DNA of 64,000 bases from Tetrahymena thermophila SB210 (taxonomy: Eukaryota; Ciliophora; Oligohymenophorea; Hymenostomatida; Tetrahymenidae), in contig NW_002476355.1 in assembly GCF_000189635.1 (NCBI RefSeq), positions 186,001 through 250,000 on the forward strand, in the 5' to 3' direction. This document shows, in pieces, positions 1 through 13,226 of this stretch. Numbering within the stretch: the first letter of the stretch is position 1; each line of letters opens with the position of its first letter. The notes under the pieces were generated by a model that worked only from the letters and a program-made list of their open reading frames with translations, made no database searches and was not told the DNA's origin. The translations under genes were made by a program, and so were the position numbers.

Positions 1-1
1 C

Positions 2-79
2 AACAATACCAACCATAGCAGAGCAGAAGGTAATGCTGATTATGAAGAGAATTGCAGTTGTTATTTTGTATTAGGGTGA
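2..79 (+). CDS. 3' end of an unidentified protein gene (partial)
   Basis: Reading from base 2 gives about 25 codons ending in TGA at 77-79, with a C-terminus ending ENCSCYFVLG. The first 60 bases are roughly 40% GC, against about 20% in the DNA that follows, and the drop comes at the stop. That contrast is typical of a coding/intergenic border in this kind of genome. The product is rich in Asn, Glu and Ser and has a closely spaced Cys pair near its end. Nothing identifies a family. The rest of the gene lies left of the window. A competing frame (base 3) is also open but reads into AT-only sequence, so it is less likely. Confidence 0.45.
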   Translation, partial: NNTNHSRAEGNADYEENCSCYFVLG

Positions 80-3000
80 GTTTAGATAAATTCCCATTTT
101 AATATGTTAAGTACCTTTTAAAGCTATTTGTTATTTTTTTGTCTAGTTTGTTATTTTATTATTTAAAATTTTATTAATTATTCTTTTTGTAATTTACAGC
201 CTGTGCTTGGATTTATAGCTAGCTCATAATATTTAGAAGTAACTTAATTTCAATTTATTTTCTTCATGTCAAAATTTAATTTGTGGCCTAGATCGTCACT
301 TTCGCAACTAATTACGCAATCGACTTTTTTATAGATTATTAATCAAAATTGAAGTAGTTTGTATGGAAATCTCTAGGATTTAATTGAAGATTCACAACAC
401 GTCACATAAATTTGATAATTCGTCTTGATTTTACAATTTTTTTATGCATATTCTTAATTATACTTAACAGCCAATGCTCCTCCTTCCTGTATGCATCGAT
501 CTCACATCTATATTCATTATGCAAACGTCATCAGTCCTTATACATTTTATCTGCTAGTTGATTATTAAACAAGCCATTTAAAACACTTGTTATGTAGATA
601 AATAAATAAATAAATTTGATACATTTGTAAATGTGGCTTGTCTCTAAATTTAATAAAAATATAGATATTAGAATGCATAGTATTGGCATCTCTAAAAAAA
701 TAAATTTCAATTTATTTGTAAGGCTAAACAGAATGGTCAGAACAACCACAAATTAATCAAGATTTATGAAACATAGAATTCAAATAATAAATTAGATAAC
801 TTGATCAAATTAATTAATTCTCGCTTTCATAGCTTTTTTATAATTTTATGATCTGTCTGGTAAATAAATCATCTGTAAATTAAAAATTCTTTTTATTTGT
901 ATGGCTTTTTAGCATCATTGATTAAAAATTTCATTGTAAATTAATAATTTAGTAGGAAATAATAAAGAAATTCATAGTAAACTAAATAAAGTAAGATTTT
1001 AATTTTATTTTGTATATTAATTACATTGTCTATTTATTTATTTGTTGGGGAATCAATCCATTTATTATATGCAATTTAAATCATAAAATGAAAAAAGGGT
1101 TAAAAATAAATACAATTTAACTCTTTTTGTCTTATTACTAACAAATATAAGTAAACCTTTGATTGATTTTCTAGATAAACAAATTTGATAAAAAATCAGC
1201 AAATCTCAACTCCTACTATTGAAAGACCAATTAAGTATAATTAGATAAGAGAGAGATAGCCTTTTATATTTAATTACAAATAATAATTACTGAAACTCTT
1301 CTACTATTATTTTATCTTTCTTTGTAATTAATTGTTGGGAAAGATGAGTAAAATACTAATTTGTATTTTTTGTTGGGATTTTTTATTTTAATAAGATAAA
1401 TTAATAATTTTGAAATTTATTTACAAATCTTTTATTTTAGTTACTAATTTATAATTTAATCGTCCATCCATTCATTCACTCATTAGCCAATAAATTAGAA
1501 ATTATTCAATTCAAGAGCTAGCCTGTTAAAATATGAACAAATAAATCATAAAAAGAGACAGCTTTATTAAGAATGCCCCCTAATTATAGTCAAAAATCTC
1601 CCCACCTACAATTCCAGCTATTCTTAATTCTTTTGATGAAAATAAATTGTTGCTGGGTCTTTCGTAATTTTAGGTTGTTTTATTTTTGTTTGTGCTTTAA
1701 TACTGCTAATCAAGCATTTTATAAAAAAATCCTCTCAAATTGCTATAAAGCTATGAAGTAGATTTTTGAAGAAATTTTTACTTAAAAAAACATAAAAAAA
1801 TTGTTGGTATCAGTTAGTTAATTCTAAACAAGAAAGTTTATCTTTGGAGATGAAAATTTTATGTTACTGATTCTTTTTTTAAATTTTTGCTTTGATATGT
1901 TCATATTTATTTGTTTGCTGCTTACAACATTGTAGTTGAATATTCAAAATAATTTGTAGAACCAATTATTTTATGGATTAAAATAATACCATGACAGGTT
2001 ATCAATTTAAGCAAATGGTTTAACAACAAAAAATAACACAAATACTAAAGACTGTTTTTTAGATTATAAATGACATTTAAAGGACGGAATGAAAATTTGT
2101 TTTACCGTTTAAGCTTTCATGCAGTTAGAGTAATATAAGATTCTTTAATGAAGGGGTTTTAGAATTATAATAAGTAAAAGCTTATAATATTTAAAAAAGC
2201 TTTCTATTAACCATTGATAAAATTAATAAGAATATTTTATTATATTAATAGCTTACGTTTGTCTTGTATTAAATTGGTCGTCATAATTTGAGTTAAATTC
2301 AACTAAAATATTGCATAATATTTCTTATTCACTTAATATGTATTAAATTTCATCACTCAAACTCAGACTATCAGTCTGAAATTTCATCTAACATGCGATT
2401 CACTTAGCAATTTCATAACAATTAGACCAAACCTCTCAACTTTAAATTTTTAAAGCACTAAAAACTCCTAATTTGTGCTGCATTTCATAAAACTTTAAGT
2501 AGGATTTCCTCTACCCTGGTTAGAAAATTTAGTCCTAAAAAAATCAAATTTTACTTATATGTTAGATGAGAATTAGAAAGAAAGTGTATAAAAATGTAGT
2601 AATTAAGAATTTTAAGCGAGGTTTTCAAAAATATATGGTTTATTTTTATTTATCATAAAACAAGTCTACCTTTAATGCTTTTAGAATACAATTTAGCAAA
2701 AAAAAATAAAAGCTAAAAGTATGCTCAACTTATTGTCTTTTTCATACAGAAATTTAGCTGACCTATCTAACAAATTAACTTATAAAGTAGAAATTTTTTT
2801 TATAAAAAAGGCACAAACAACTCACAAATAAAATTATTTCTTGAATAAAATGTAAAATACAAAGTATAAAAAAGAATAAATTGAATGGTAAAATATTTGA
2901 ATATTGTTTAATTTGTCTATTTTCATGTAAAAAATATCTAGAACCTAAAGCAAGGATTTTTAATGCGTCTTATGAGACTGAATATATGTAAATTACTCTT

Positions 3001-6000
3001 TTACGAAATTCAAAACAAAAGTAAGGACAGGCACTCAAAATGGTAAAAAGTGAAAACTATTTAAAAGCTTAACTTTTAATCCCATTAAATTCTTAATAAA
3101 AAAAAATAAAGATAAAGTATTCAAAAATAGTCAACTTAAAAAAAGAATAAAAGAAATAATAAAAAGGCTAAAAGACATCTTTAGAAAAAAAAGCATAGAA
3201 ACATTTGATATTTTAGTTAGAATCTTATATTTGATTTCATAGAAAAATTTTTGAAAAGTATCATAACAGCTTATTTACTTATTATTGATTAATTTATTGA
3301 AATGCGCTTATTTATTTTCTATTTAAATAGTCTTTCCTAAAATAAGCACTATTTTTAATTATTGAAATACGCTAGATGGGTTTGTTTATTATATTTTACA
3401 ATTTTTAAAAATTTTGCAGGAAAAATGCAAAGGCCAATCAATTTAACCTATAAGAATTGAGTAAAAAGCATTATTGATATCTAATCTTCTGCCTTTAAAT
3501 TTCCAAAAACATTTTGGTTTTTTCTTTGAATACATTTATGAGTTTATTTTTTTTTAAATTTTTGCAATATTTTGTGATAGAATTTAATAAAATATAAATG
3601 GGATAATAAAAAATATATAAATTTATAATATTTATTCATAAACAACTACTTTTGAAAATGATTTATTTAGTTTCCTATTATTAAATGTGATCCTCCATAT
3701 AAATTAAATAATTTATTTATTAGTAGGTAATTGATATTAGATAGTATGGGAATTAAATATTAAAATATGTAGATCATAAAATTTAATAGTTATAGTTTAG
3801 TTTTAATAATAGCAGTGGATAAATAATCAATTATTGGATACTTTTGTGATAAATTGATGATTTCAATCACAAATACTACATTTTGCAAGCACAACTTCAT
3901 TGATGTAGTTTGATATATTAGAAAAAACTTAATATTATTATATATTTAATATTATGGTAATAAGTAATTTCTTTTCTGTTAAGAACTGGGTCATTTTCGC
4001 TTTTTGCGAGATCAATAATGATATATTATAATTTATAATTGATTTTTACACTTATAGAATAACTCTAGATGATTTTAAATCGCAAACAAAAATAGTATCA
4101 AACCTCTCAAAGAAGTGAAAAGGTTAGTTGCAACTTCTATTTATATGGTTATAAACCTAATAATTTAAACCAAATTTACATCATCATTAATTCTCAGCTT
4201 TTTTTTTTAATTATAATAAAATTCCTTCTTTAAAAAACACAAAAAAAATTGTAATTTTTAGTTGTTTAAATTTCCATGCTTTTGCAGCTTCTAATGTTTA
4301 TATTTTGTTTCTCATTAACCAAACTCAAATTTTCAAAAAAGGTATTTTATTAAATTTTTTTATCTTCCCCTTTTTTCATTCATTCAATAATCATGATAAG
4401 AGTTTTCTTTTATTGGTGACATTTTTTCAATAAAAATAATTATATCTTTTAAAAATTTAATCAATTTATTATCAGGTCTAATTTTCTAAAATGAGAAATT
4501 CTTTAAAACAATTTTTCGTTTGACAAAAACCTATATATATATATTTTAAGAAAGATTAACTTTAGAAACAAGTTTAGAAAATTTGTAAGTTAAGTAAAAT
4601 TTATTATGTGAGAGTCAAGATAAAAATCGAAAAATATTTATTATTTTACTATTGTAATCTAATTAATAGACTTTTATTTTAGGTTACTTATGATATCAAA
4701 TACATGTTCTAAAGAGATTTATAGATTATTAAGTACCTCTAATTATTTTCATAAGAGTTTTTGATTATGTTGTATGATAATTACAGGACTTTGTTTGTTT
4801 GGTCTTTTATATAAAGATGTGCTAAAAATAAAAAATATTTAAATATAAATTGATTTTATAAAATATAAATTATAATAAATTTAATTAATCTTATTATTTT
4901 TTATTTTCAATCAGATAAATTTTCCATTTCATTTTATTAACTCACAAAATATTGATTCTAGTGGCAGCATTTATTTTTGATATAATGAATTTTAATCATC
5001 TATTTACACTAACTTACATCTACAAAAAAATTAAATTAGATGATTACTTTTTTTGGAATTAATTAAGTGTCTTATTAAAAATTATTTAATTGTTTAGATT
5101 ACATAAATAAAGGGATTGCCCAATATTTTTAAGAGATATTTTTTTTCTCAAATCATCTTGCTTACTCAACATTTGAAAAAATAAAAATACTTAATCTTGT
5201 TAATTAATTAATTAATTTATTCTTGAAGCAATGATTTTATAAATGCAACTTTTTGTATTTTTCAAAAGCACTCACTCACTATTTATTTAATTAAGAATGG
5301 TTGTAAACAATAGCAATAGATTTTTTTTTTATAAAAGATATATTAATAAGAAAATATTTCAAAAACATTAATTGCCATTGATTTGGGTGTTTAGTGATAT
5401 TTTTTTAGCAATCAGAAAAAAAAATTATTAAAAGATATTTCTCAAAATATATCTTTATTTATTTATTTATTTTGATCTTTTCCGATGGACTGTTTTAATT
5501 ACTAAATTTCATTCTTATGAAAAAATCTCTTAAAAGTAAACGATTCTTTTAATTCAATAATTTTCTTATGCTATAAAATAATTTTGTTGATTTAATCATA
5601 CTCATTATAATAAAATTAAAAATAATTTCATATAAATACCTTTTAATATGGTGTTTATCAAATTTTTTAATGAAATTTATCTAAAAAAAGAAATTTAACA
5701 AAAATGCTAAAATAAATAAAAAATATTCAAATACAAATAATTTTAAGTAAAATAAGAAGTGTAAATAGATAGACTTTGGTTGACATTATTTAGAGTGTTT
5801 TTATAAAATTCTTTTAGCTTTTAAGATTGATTTTTTTAAATTTGTATTTTAATTTTTAATAATTTTGAACTAATAAATATTCAAGGAAGGTCTTATTGAT
5901 ATTAATTTGTAAAACAAAACAAACATATTATTTATTAAACATTTTATATATTATTTATTTAATTTCCTCTAAATTTGTGTTAGAATTTGTTATTGAAATT

Positions 6001-6112
6001 TAACAAATCATTAAAGGCTAATAATTAGTATATAAAAACAAATATGGAATAATATTGCAAAAAATGATATTTATTTTTTTCTTTCATTATAAAATAATTT
6101 GAATGTATGAAA
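80..6112. other. Gene-free AT-rich stretch of 6 kb
   Basis: No stretch on either strand shows coding-like composition, conserved exon borders or similarity to the genes in the rest of the window. It contains many short simple repeats, such as a TAAA run near 600-615 and ATTT runs near 5455-5470. Small GC-richer patches occur near 280-325 (followed by a T run), 475-540 and 3980-4012. The last holds a short TCGC/GCGA hairpin with a T5 loop. Short open frames here (for example 1573-1761) look like chance. The stretch ends at the stop codon of membrane-protein copy 1. Confidence 0.6.
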
Positions 6113-9100
6113 TCAATTTGATTAGTTTTTAAAATGTAATAAAGTAAGTTTATTTTCTAATATCAAATCTATATGCAAGTTTGTTAAAAGTAGCTTAGTT
6201 TTGCTGATTTCTTTTTTAAATTTTTAGTAGAGCGATGTCCAGACTATAGAAATAGCTAAGAAAATTAGTATCATTTGTAATACCATCAAAATTGTAAACA
6301 TTTGAATGATGTATTTTGTGTACTTATCATTTTAGTTTTCGAAAAAATCTTCAAAAGAAGCTATTAATTATTACAGAAGTATATTGGAATTGTAAATGTC
6401 TATCAGATTATTTTTTGTATGCTGTATATTTATTATATATTGAGTGATGTCATGTTAATATGTTTAATTTGAAGTCTAAATGGCTGAAAATTGCTCGTAT
6501 GTTGAAAACCAGTCTTGGTAAAGATTTGTCAGATCTTGGATTGCTAAAATAAAGCCTCTATCTAAATTACCACTTAACAATGTATGACATTGTGCTCCAG
6601 TAAAATTAGTTTAAAGGTATGGACTAGCTATTTTGTTACTATTTATTTAATCTATATAATCACATGCACTATTCAATAGTAAACTGCTGAAATAGACCTA
6701 TCTTTAGCTAAAATCATATCTTGAGCTTGTTTCGTAGTTTGTTAAGTTCTTTATGCCATCCATTACTCCTTAAGCTTGCTCAGTTACATTTTTACCATAC
6801 AAATAGAAAAAAACTTTATTAAAAATAGGCTAGCTAAAGACTATTTCCCAAATCTTAAAATGAACAACCTCAAAATTTAGAATAAAAGAGGAACAGCTTA
6901 GTATGGCTTACCTCTAAGTTAAGGTTGTGAGTGACTCATCAACAAACAAATTCACATTAACTAAATTAAATATAGGATAAATCATAAAAGGACATACCAC
7001 AAGTAAAGAAATTAATATGTATTTGAATTTGAAAGGCTTTGATTAGCTAAATGAAGCTATTTATCTTTATCTTTTTGAAGCATTATTTCTTTTTTTGCCA
7101 TATTATTTTTATTTCATCAATTTTTTAGAAGCTAAACTATTATCTTTCTTTCCTTATTTCACTTTTTAATTATCAAAAACTCCACTCAGTTGCTTCATGC
7201 TGATAGACTTCATGGATTATATCATGTTAAAAGATTGGTATTATGTTATGTGATCTATTTGTTTCTTTTGATACTAATCAATTTTTTTCAAATAAAAGCT
7301 AAATAAATTTATGTACTGCTCAAGAAGCTAAGGAGGAAAAGACCCTAGTAGCTTTATTGTTTTATATTGTTGAGATTTAAAGTAAATCATGAAGGGAACT
7401 GCTATTACTACCAAAAATAGAGCAGAACATAAAGTTTATACTAATTAATCTAATTAGGTTTCTTTAAGTTACTGATAGAGAGAAACTAACTAGTTTGATA
7501 TCATGACTTAAATTTATAAAATTGCTGAGTTGAAAACCTCAATATTTCCAAAAACAACTGACTGTGGATAGTATTCTGAATGAGCTCCTTATAAATATAA
7601 CTAATTCAAGCAAGACTAAAACCATAGCATTGTGTATAGTATTGTGTTGTTTCTAAATTCATGAGTGTAGATTGTGTTATCGTAGTAGTCACTGAAAGTG
7701 GATATTTCAGTTTCGGAAATGTACTGAAAAAACTCTTCATTCTGAGATTAAAGAATTTCATCAATATTATTACTGAATAATCTAGTGAAGGCTTATTAGT
7801 ATGTTTGACTGATGTTTTGGATATACGTTAACTATGTTATGGTTTCAGAGCTGTTAAAAGGGTTTGTTAATGTTTTATTAAGACCGAGAATATTTTAAAA
7901 GATAATTGCATCAGTTAAAAACACTTATTCCTTTGCAAATTAAAATACACCTTAGTTGATTATGGTTGCAATATTGAACTTTCTAAACAAATTCGTAATT
8001 GAATTTAAATTATTAATGTTGATCAAGTAGAAAGTTATGACACTGATGTATAGAAAAATTATGGAAGCTAATCCAGTAAAAACGATTATGTTAGTGATAC
8101 CTGTATTAGTGTTTGAAGTAATTTTTCTGATCAATATCTTTTTTGAAGAAATTTAAGAGCCTTGGCTACCTGTGAATGCAGATTGCTATTCTTCATTTAG
8201 TTAATTGTCTTTTTTCTAGCCACTTATTGAACTATTTGAGCTTTCTTCACTCTATAACTATTTCTAAATGTATTTCTCATTTTCAAATGAGAATTCATCT
8301 TCTTCTTCTTTTATATTTTCAAAGTTTTTATTTATCTAACCTCTATTATTTAGATTAATACTTGATGGTGAATCTGACCATTTATCTAGAAAAATTTAAT
8401 TAATATCACATATGGCATGCTTAATAGAAAAATTTTCTTAATTTTAGCTGTTTTCTTAGTAGTTGTGAATTGATTGCCTGATTAGCACTTATTTTTAAAG
8501 CAATTATTAGCTGCTTCTTTGGATATTTTTTCCTTTAAAATTTTATTATTCGAAACTTTTTTCTAATGAAGGAGAAATAGGAGAATTAATTGTTGTTAAA
8601 TTTAAGAAAGATTGAGGACTAAAAAGCCTATTATTAGATTGGTTGAAGAGTTATTAATAGCTGGAAGCTTCATACTTTGGAGAAATTAATTCATTTTGTT
8701 AATCCTTTAAGTTCATTCCATTTGCAGGAGTATAATTTTACTGCTCTTTTAAAAAATGATCTGAAGAAATTTCTCTTTTGATATCTATAATTTCTTCATC
8801 GTTATTTTTTACTGCTATTATATTTGTATTAGATTATTGATTATATGCATTAAATTAAGATAGGCAATCTTCATCAATTTTTATACTAATAAGCTAATCA
8901 TAGTTGTTTAATGCGTTTTCAACTTTAACTTGATTATGGTTTTAATTAATCTCTTGGACAGAAATATTTACTTAAGATTCTTAGTTAAACTCTTAATTTT
9001 CTTTTAAAGAGTTTTCTTGCACTTAAAGTTCCATATTGAGACATTTACTTAGTAAGTTAAGCTATTACTTTCTACCTTAAAAAGATTTTACCTCTTAAAA

Positions 9101-12100
9101 TTTCTCTATCTCTAGATATTTAATATGTTTCATATGCTTAGACTATAGACTCTTAAATCTAAATATCACTGAAAAAATAGATTCATTTGAGGCAATGCTC
9201 AGTTTTCTGTCATTGAAAGATTTTATTTCAAATCTTGTACCTGATCTTCTTTTCAGCAAAAGACATGAATTATAGTAGTTAACTTCAGATAAAGTTTTAT
9301 CATTTAAAAGAGCTTAAAGTAAAGGCATAAAGCTAAAAATATTTTAACTCCTAAGCTGATCTATTTTAAACAAATTAAAAGTTTTAGCAAATAAATAAAT
9401 TTTTATAAAAAAAAAGCACACACATTTTTTTCTAATTTATTAATTAATTACTAATTTAGATAATATTAAGAAAACAAATTTATAGAAAAAATGGTATTGT
9501 TAGAAATATTTTTTAGTATTTAAACAAGAAATTAGTATAATATTTTATATATAGATTAGAGGTGCATTGATAGGATATTTTTAAAAATCCTATTTTTCAA
9601 AGAATATGCAATTATTTATTTGACTTTAAAAGAAATAAATTTTTATTTTTTTGACAATGAGTGGAAATTATGTATACATTATTAAAAATAGAAATTAAGA
9701 ATAAAAATATCAATTTACTTAGAGTATATTCTGATTAGAATATTTTTTGATAAATATAGCTACTGATATCAGAAATTTAAAATGCTTCATCAAAAAAGAT
9801 ATATTGTTTGGAGTCTTTAACTTTAGTAATTAATGCAGTCACTCCAAAATCATCTAAGAAATTTTCAATTTTTATTCTTATGCTTATTGGAAAAACGAAG
9901 CCATCTCCATTTTATGCAAATGCGAACCTTTGTCCTAATTTTAATTAATATTATGTTCGTTCTCAATAATTTGAATATTAATAATAAATACCTATGTTAA
10001 TAGATTCCACTATTCCTAGATTGATAAAATCATCCATAGTCATTTCATGCATTTGGAATAAAAGTTTTGGCAAAAGGTTTGATACTTGTTTTCCTAGAAC
10101 ATTAATTTGCTCTATTTCAAATATTTATTAGAAATTTGACGAGGTTCTTTTAACTTCTATATTTTTGCCAATTAAACTGCAGTATACAGAGCAAGAGTTA
10201 GGAGAAAATACATCAACTTAAGTAAGAAAAAAGTGTTTGTATGATTTTTTCGATGACATTTGTCTTAGCTTTTTAGCAGAAATACTATAAAAATCTAGGG
10301 TTAATTAAAAAACTTGTGAAAGATTATAAAGAGCTTAGTCTTTAGGATGAATATCATAGAGCTCTCTCAAAATAGTCCTTATATTTTCAATACCATTTAA
10401 ATTAATTTTGGAGATGATCATTAGCTCTTCTAAATTAAAATAATCAGAGCATAAATACTTGAAATATTCTATTTATTTCTAGATCTAAGTTTTTAGGCTA
10501 TTTTGGAATTCAACCATTAGAAAATCGAATGTGATTGGATCATGCATTCTTATCTATTAGTTTTCTATTGTTGAATTAGCTAAAAATTTATTGTGAAACT
10601 TCGAAGACCTATGAATCAAAACTTTAACAAAAAACAGGTTGGTCCAGTCTTAATGTTTAGTGTACTCTTATTGCATTCTAAATAATTCCTAGAACGATTT
10701 AGTCATATTTTAAATTTTTTCAGTTAGGAAGCTTAAATATGAGAAAACAATATATTTTTTGTGCTTCAAATCCACATTATTTAAGTAATTATTGTATAAA
10801 TTTAATATATAATACAGTACAAATTATTTCCTGAATTCCTATCCCAAAATATCTTCTATTGACTAATTTTAAGAATGGCTGCTTTGTTGGGTCTATTTTT
10901 ATGTTATTAATTTTAATCTTTAATTTTTAATAAACTGAATTAATTTACTGGAGTAAATCTTGAACAAAAACAGAATTATTAGGTATTATTTTTTGAGCAT
11001 TAATTTATATGATTTATATATATGCTTTCAAAAAAAACTCCCTACTTATGCTCCATGTAGTCCTCATAGAAATAATGCTAATTTTAACAAATAAGTCTAA
11101 TAAAGGTATCAAATTCATGAGGGGAGAGATGGGATAGATCCTCACTGCAAATACTGATTTGATAAATATTTTATTCTACTCTTTTCTTGATTTGAATTCC
11201 TAACTTGAGTGACAAAGGTATAATAGCCAAACCTAGAAATGCAAAAGAATTTAGAGTATCTAACAAGCTGAGCAAAGCAATAACACTTAATAAGAATTAA
11301 AAGCATGAAAATTGTATGTGAACTAAAGAAAAGAAATGTGAATAATATTTTTTTCTTTTTAAGTAGGCACAGATTTTATATAAGCTGTAGAAAAGAAAAA
11401 TTATTAACGTAAATTTTTGAGTCACAATTTATGACAGGCTACAAAAAATTGCTGTTATTATTTCACCTAAAATTTCAACTCTTGTAAAAGCTTTAGACAA
11501 TTAGTCTCTGTTTTCAAAAGAATAGTCGTAATCATGAATAGCCTATACAAAACCTTTTGGGAGTAATTTCAAATTAATTAATAATTGGAATAAAGAATAT
11601 TTGATTAATATGTATATATATACCTATTGCCCATGAGAGGAAGAAATTCAAATAGCTTAAAATATAAACGCTTTATGATGCATCCTGATACAGTAAAATA
11701 GTACTGATCTCTAAGCTAGGAAGGAAGATTAAATAATTATAGAGCGATAGAATAAACGAAAGTATGAAACCCATTTTCTTAATTTTTGTATAATCATATT
11801 AAATTAAAGGAGAGCAAATTAGTAGAACTAAGCAAGAAATAACTATAAATAAGTTGAGACTAAATGTAAAAGTTAAAGAAATGGTTTGTGCAGATTAAAC
11901 ACCAAATAATAATGACAAACACCTGTAATAGGAACTGCATTAAACAATATTAGTAAAATAACTGAACTAATTAGATTGTAAACTGTTCATAGGCGTACCA
12001 TTATTGACAAATGCAATTGAGATTTCTTATAATTATCGCACTAATAGTAAAATAAAAGAAAGAGCAAAGTTCCTATCAAACGACTTCAAAACAACCGAAA

Positions 12101-12167
12101 ATATCTCAACATAAAACTAACTAAGCATAGAATTTATCTATAAAGCTCGCTTTTTGATGGAATTCAT
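6113..12167 (-). CDS. TmcB-like multi-pass membrane protein with PAS-like domain, copy 1
   Basis: Exons (minus strand) are 12167-11624, 11553-10949, 10892-9992, 9934-9719 and 9360-6113. They sum to 5514 nt, or 1837 aa plus TGA, with introns of 70, 56, 57 and 358 bp. The N-terminus (MNSIKKRALQ) leads to YVEIF and several hydrophobic helices; exon 2 adds more helices after HDYDYSFE. A cytosolic helical region follows. The PAS-like domain carries CSVYC, then VLGKQVSNLLPK and HEMTMDDF, and is completed in exon 4 (DDFGVTALI, QISDISS). A long Gln/Asn/Ser-rich linker runs to a membrane helix near 7990-8110, with three more helices before a basic C-terminal tail (SLYQKFKKEISKTKLLLTN). Family membership rests on remembered TmcB/PAS architecture; function is unknown. 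The start context is TCAATG, weaker than in most sister copies. It is the leftmost array member and has the longest intron 4. Confidence 0.87.
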
Positions 12168-13226
12168 TGATAATTTTATTTGATTATTTGTAAATTTATT
12201 TTTTTTACACTTATTTTTATTAATCTTTTGACAAATAACTTACTTGATATTTACATTGTTATTAAAATAATAATAAACCAAGAATAAATGCAATTTGTTG
12301 TTTTATTTATAAAAGCAATTTTGTATTTTTAAATATAAAAGCATGTATGTATTTCATAATTAATAAATTTTACATCAATTGTTCATAAATTGGCTTTATT
12401 GTGCTTTAAATTATTCTTATTTTTGTAAGTGAATATAAACAAAAGAAGCAATTTTAAATCAAAAACTTAAAATGAATTATAAACTAAAATATCTGTTTTT
12501 AGAAGGCATTTCTCCAAATTATAAACTAAATTGCAATATCACAAAATGATCAAATTACTTTACAGTTACCTGAAAATGAACATAAATTTATATATTTAAT
12601 TCAATTGATTATCATATATCAAATAGTTATTTTTCTTATAAATTACATTTTAGAATGAGATAGCATGAATATAAAATCTAACACTTTCTGATAATATTTA
12701 CTAGTTAATTAAATCAAAGGTATCATTCGAAAATTTCAAAGCATATGCTGGAAACAGGAAATTATTTAAAAGCTGTTAAATAATAAATAAATATCTGTAA
12801 TTATGGTTAAAAATGTTTCTTCTATTTTGCAAAATTCTTAATATATTTTGATGAATTATTAAAAATTCAAGCGCATCTTATATAATTTTAATGAATTTAA
12901 AAAGCTTTTTACATGAAAATAAAAACTTTTAAGGAAAACAAATTTCTAAGAATCATAAAATGATAAAATACTTAAATTTATTCTAATGAAATAACTTTAC
13001 ATATTTTAAAGAATATTTATTATTTTACAAAACAAGTTTTATTAATTAATTAATTTAATGTTTTTCAATTTTAAAAGAAATTTTCTCAGCTATGACAAAA
13101 GCAAGATAATAAAAAGCAATAATTTTTACTGGTATAATTTAGGATAAACCTTATTTTTTTATATTATACTTGTAAATAATATTAAATATCAAGAATAATA
13201 TTCAGGTTTAATTTGAAAATAAATTT
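12168..13226. other. Intergenic spacer between copies 2 and 1
   Basis: This is the 5' flank of copy 1 and the 3' flank of copy 2, both transcribed leftwards. It is AT-rich, with no coding signal. The only feature I can point to is the TTTTCAGGTAA-type motif at 12566-12577, which recurs upstream of other array members. Confidence 0.6.
12566..12577 (-). promoter_or_regulatory. Shared upstream motif, copy 1
   Basis: On the minus strand this reads ATTTTCAGGTAA, about 400 bases upstream of the copy 1 start. The same core occurs upstream of copies 3, 4, 5 and 6 at 195-229 bases. It could be a 5'-UTR splice donor (CAG|GTAA) or a transcription signal; the sequence alone does not decide. Confidence 0.3.

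Noticed and set aside
1573-1761. Plus-strand 62-codon open frame in the left gene-free region
   Set aside because: It has AT-rich, background-like composition, no AAAATG start context and no relatives in the window; open frames of this size are expected by chance.
80-6112. Mobile element or virus-like insertion in the large spacers
   Set aside because: No long coding frame, terminal inverted repeats or target-site duplication could be made out in any of the gene-free intervals.
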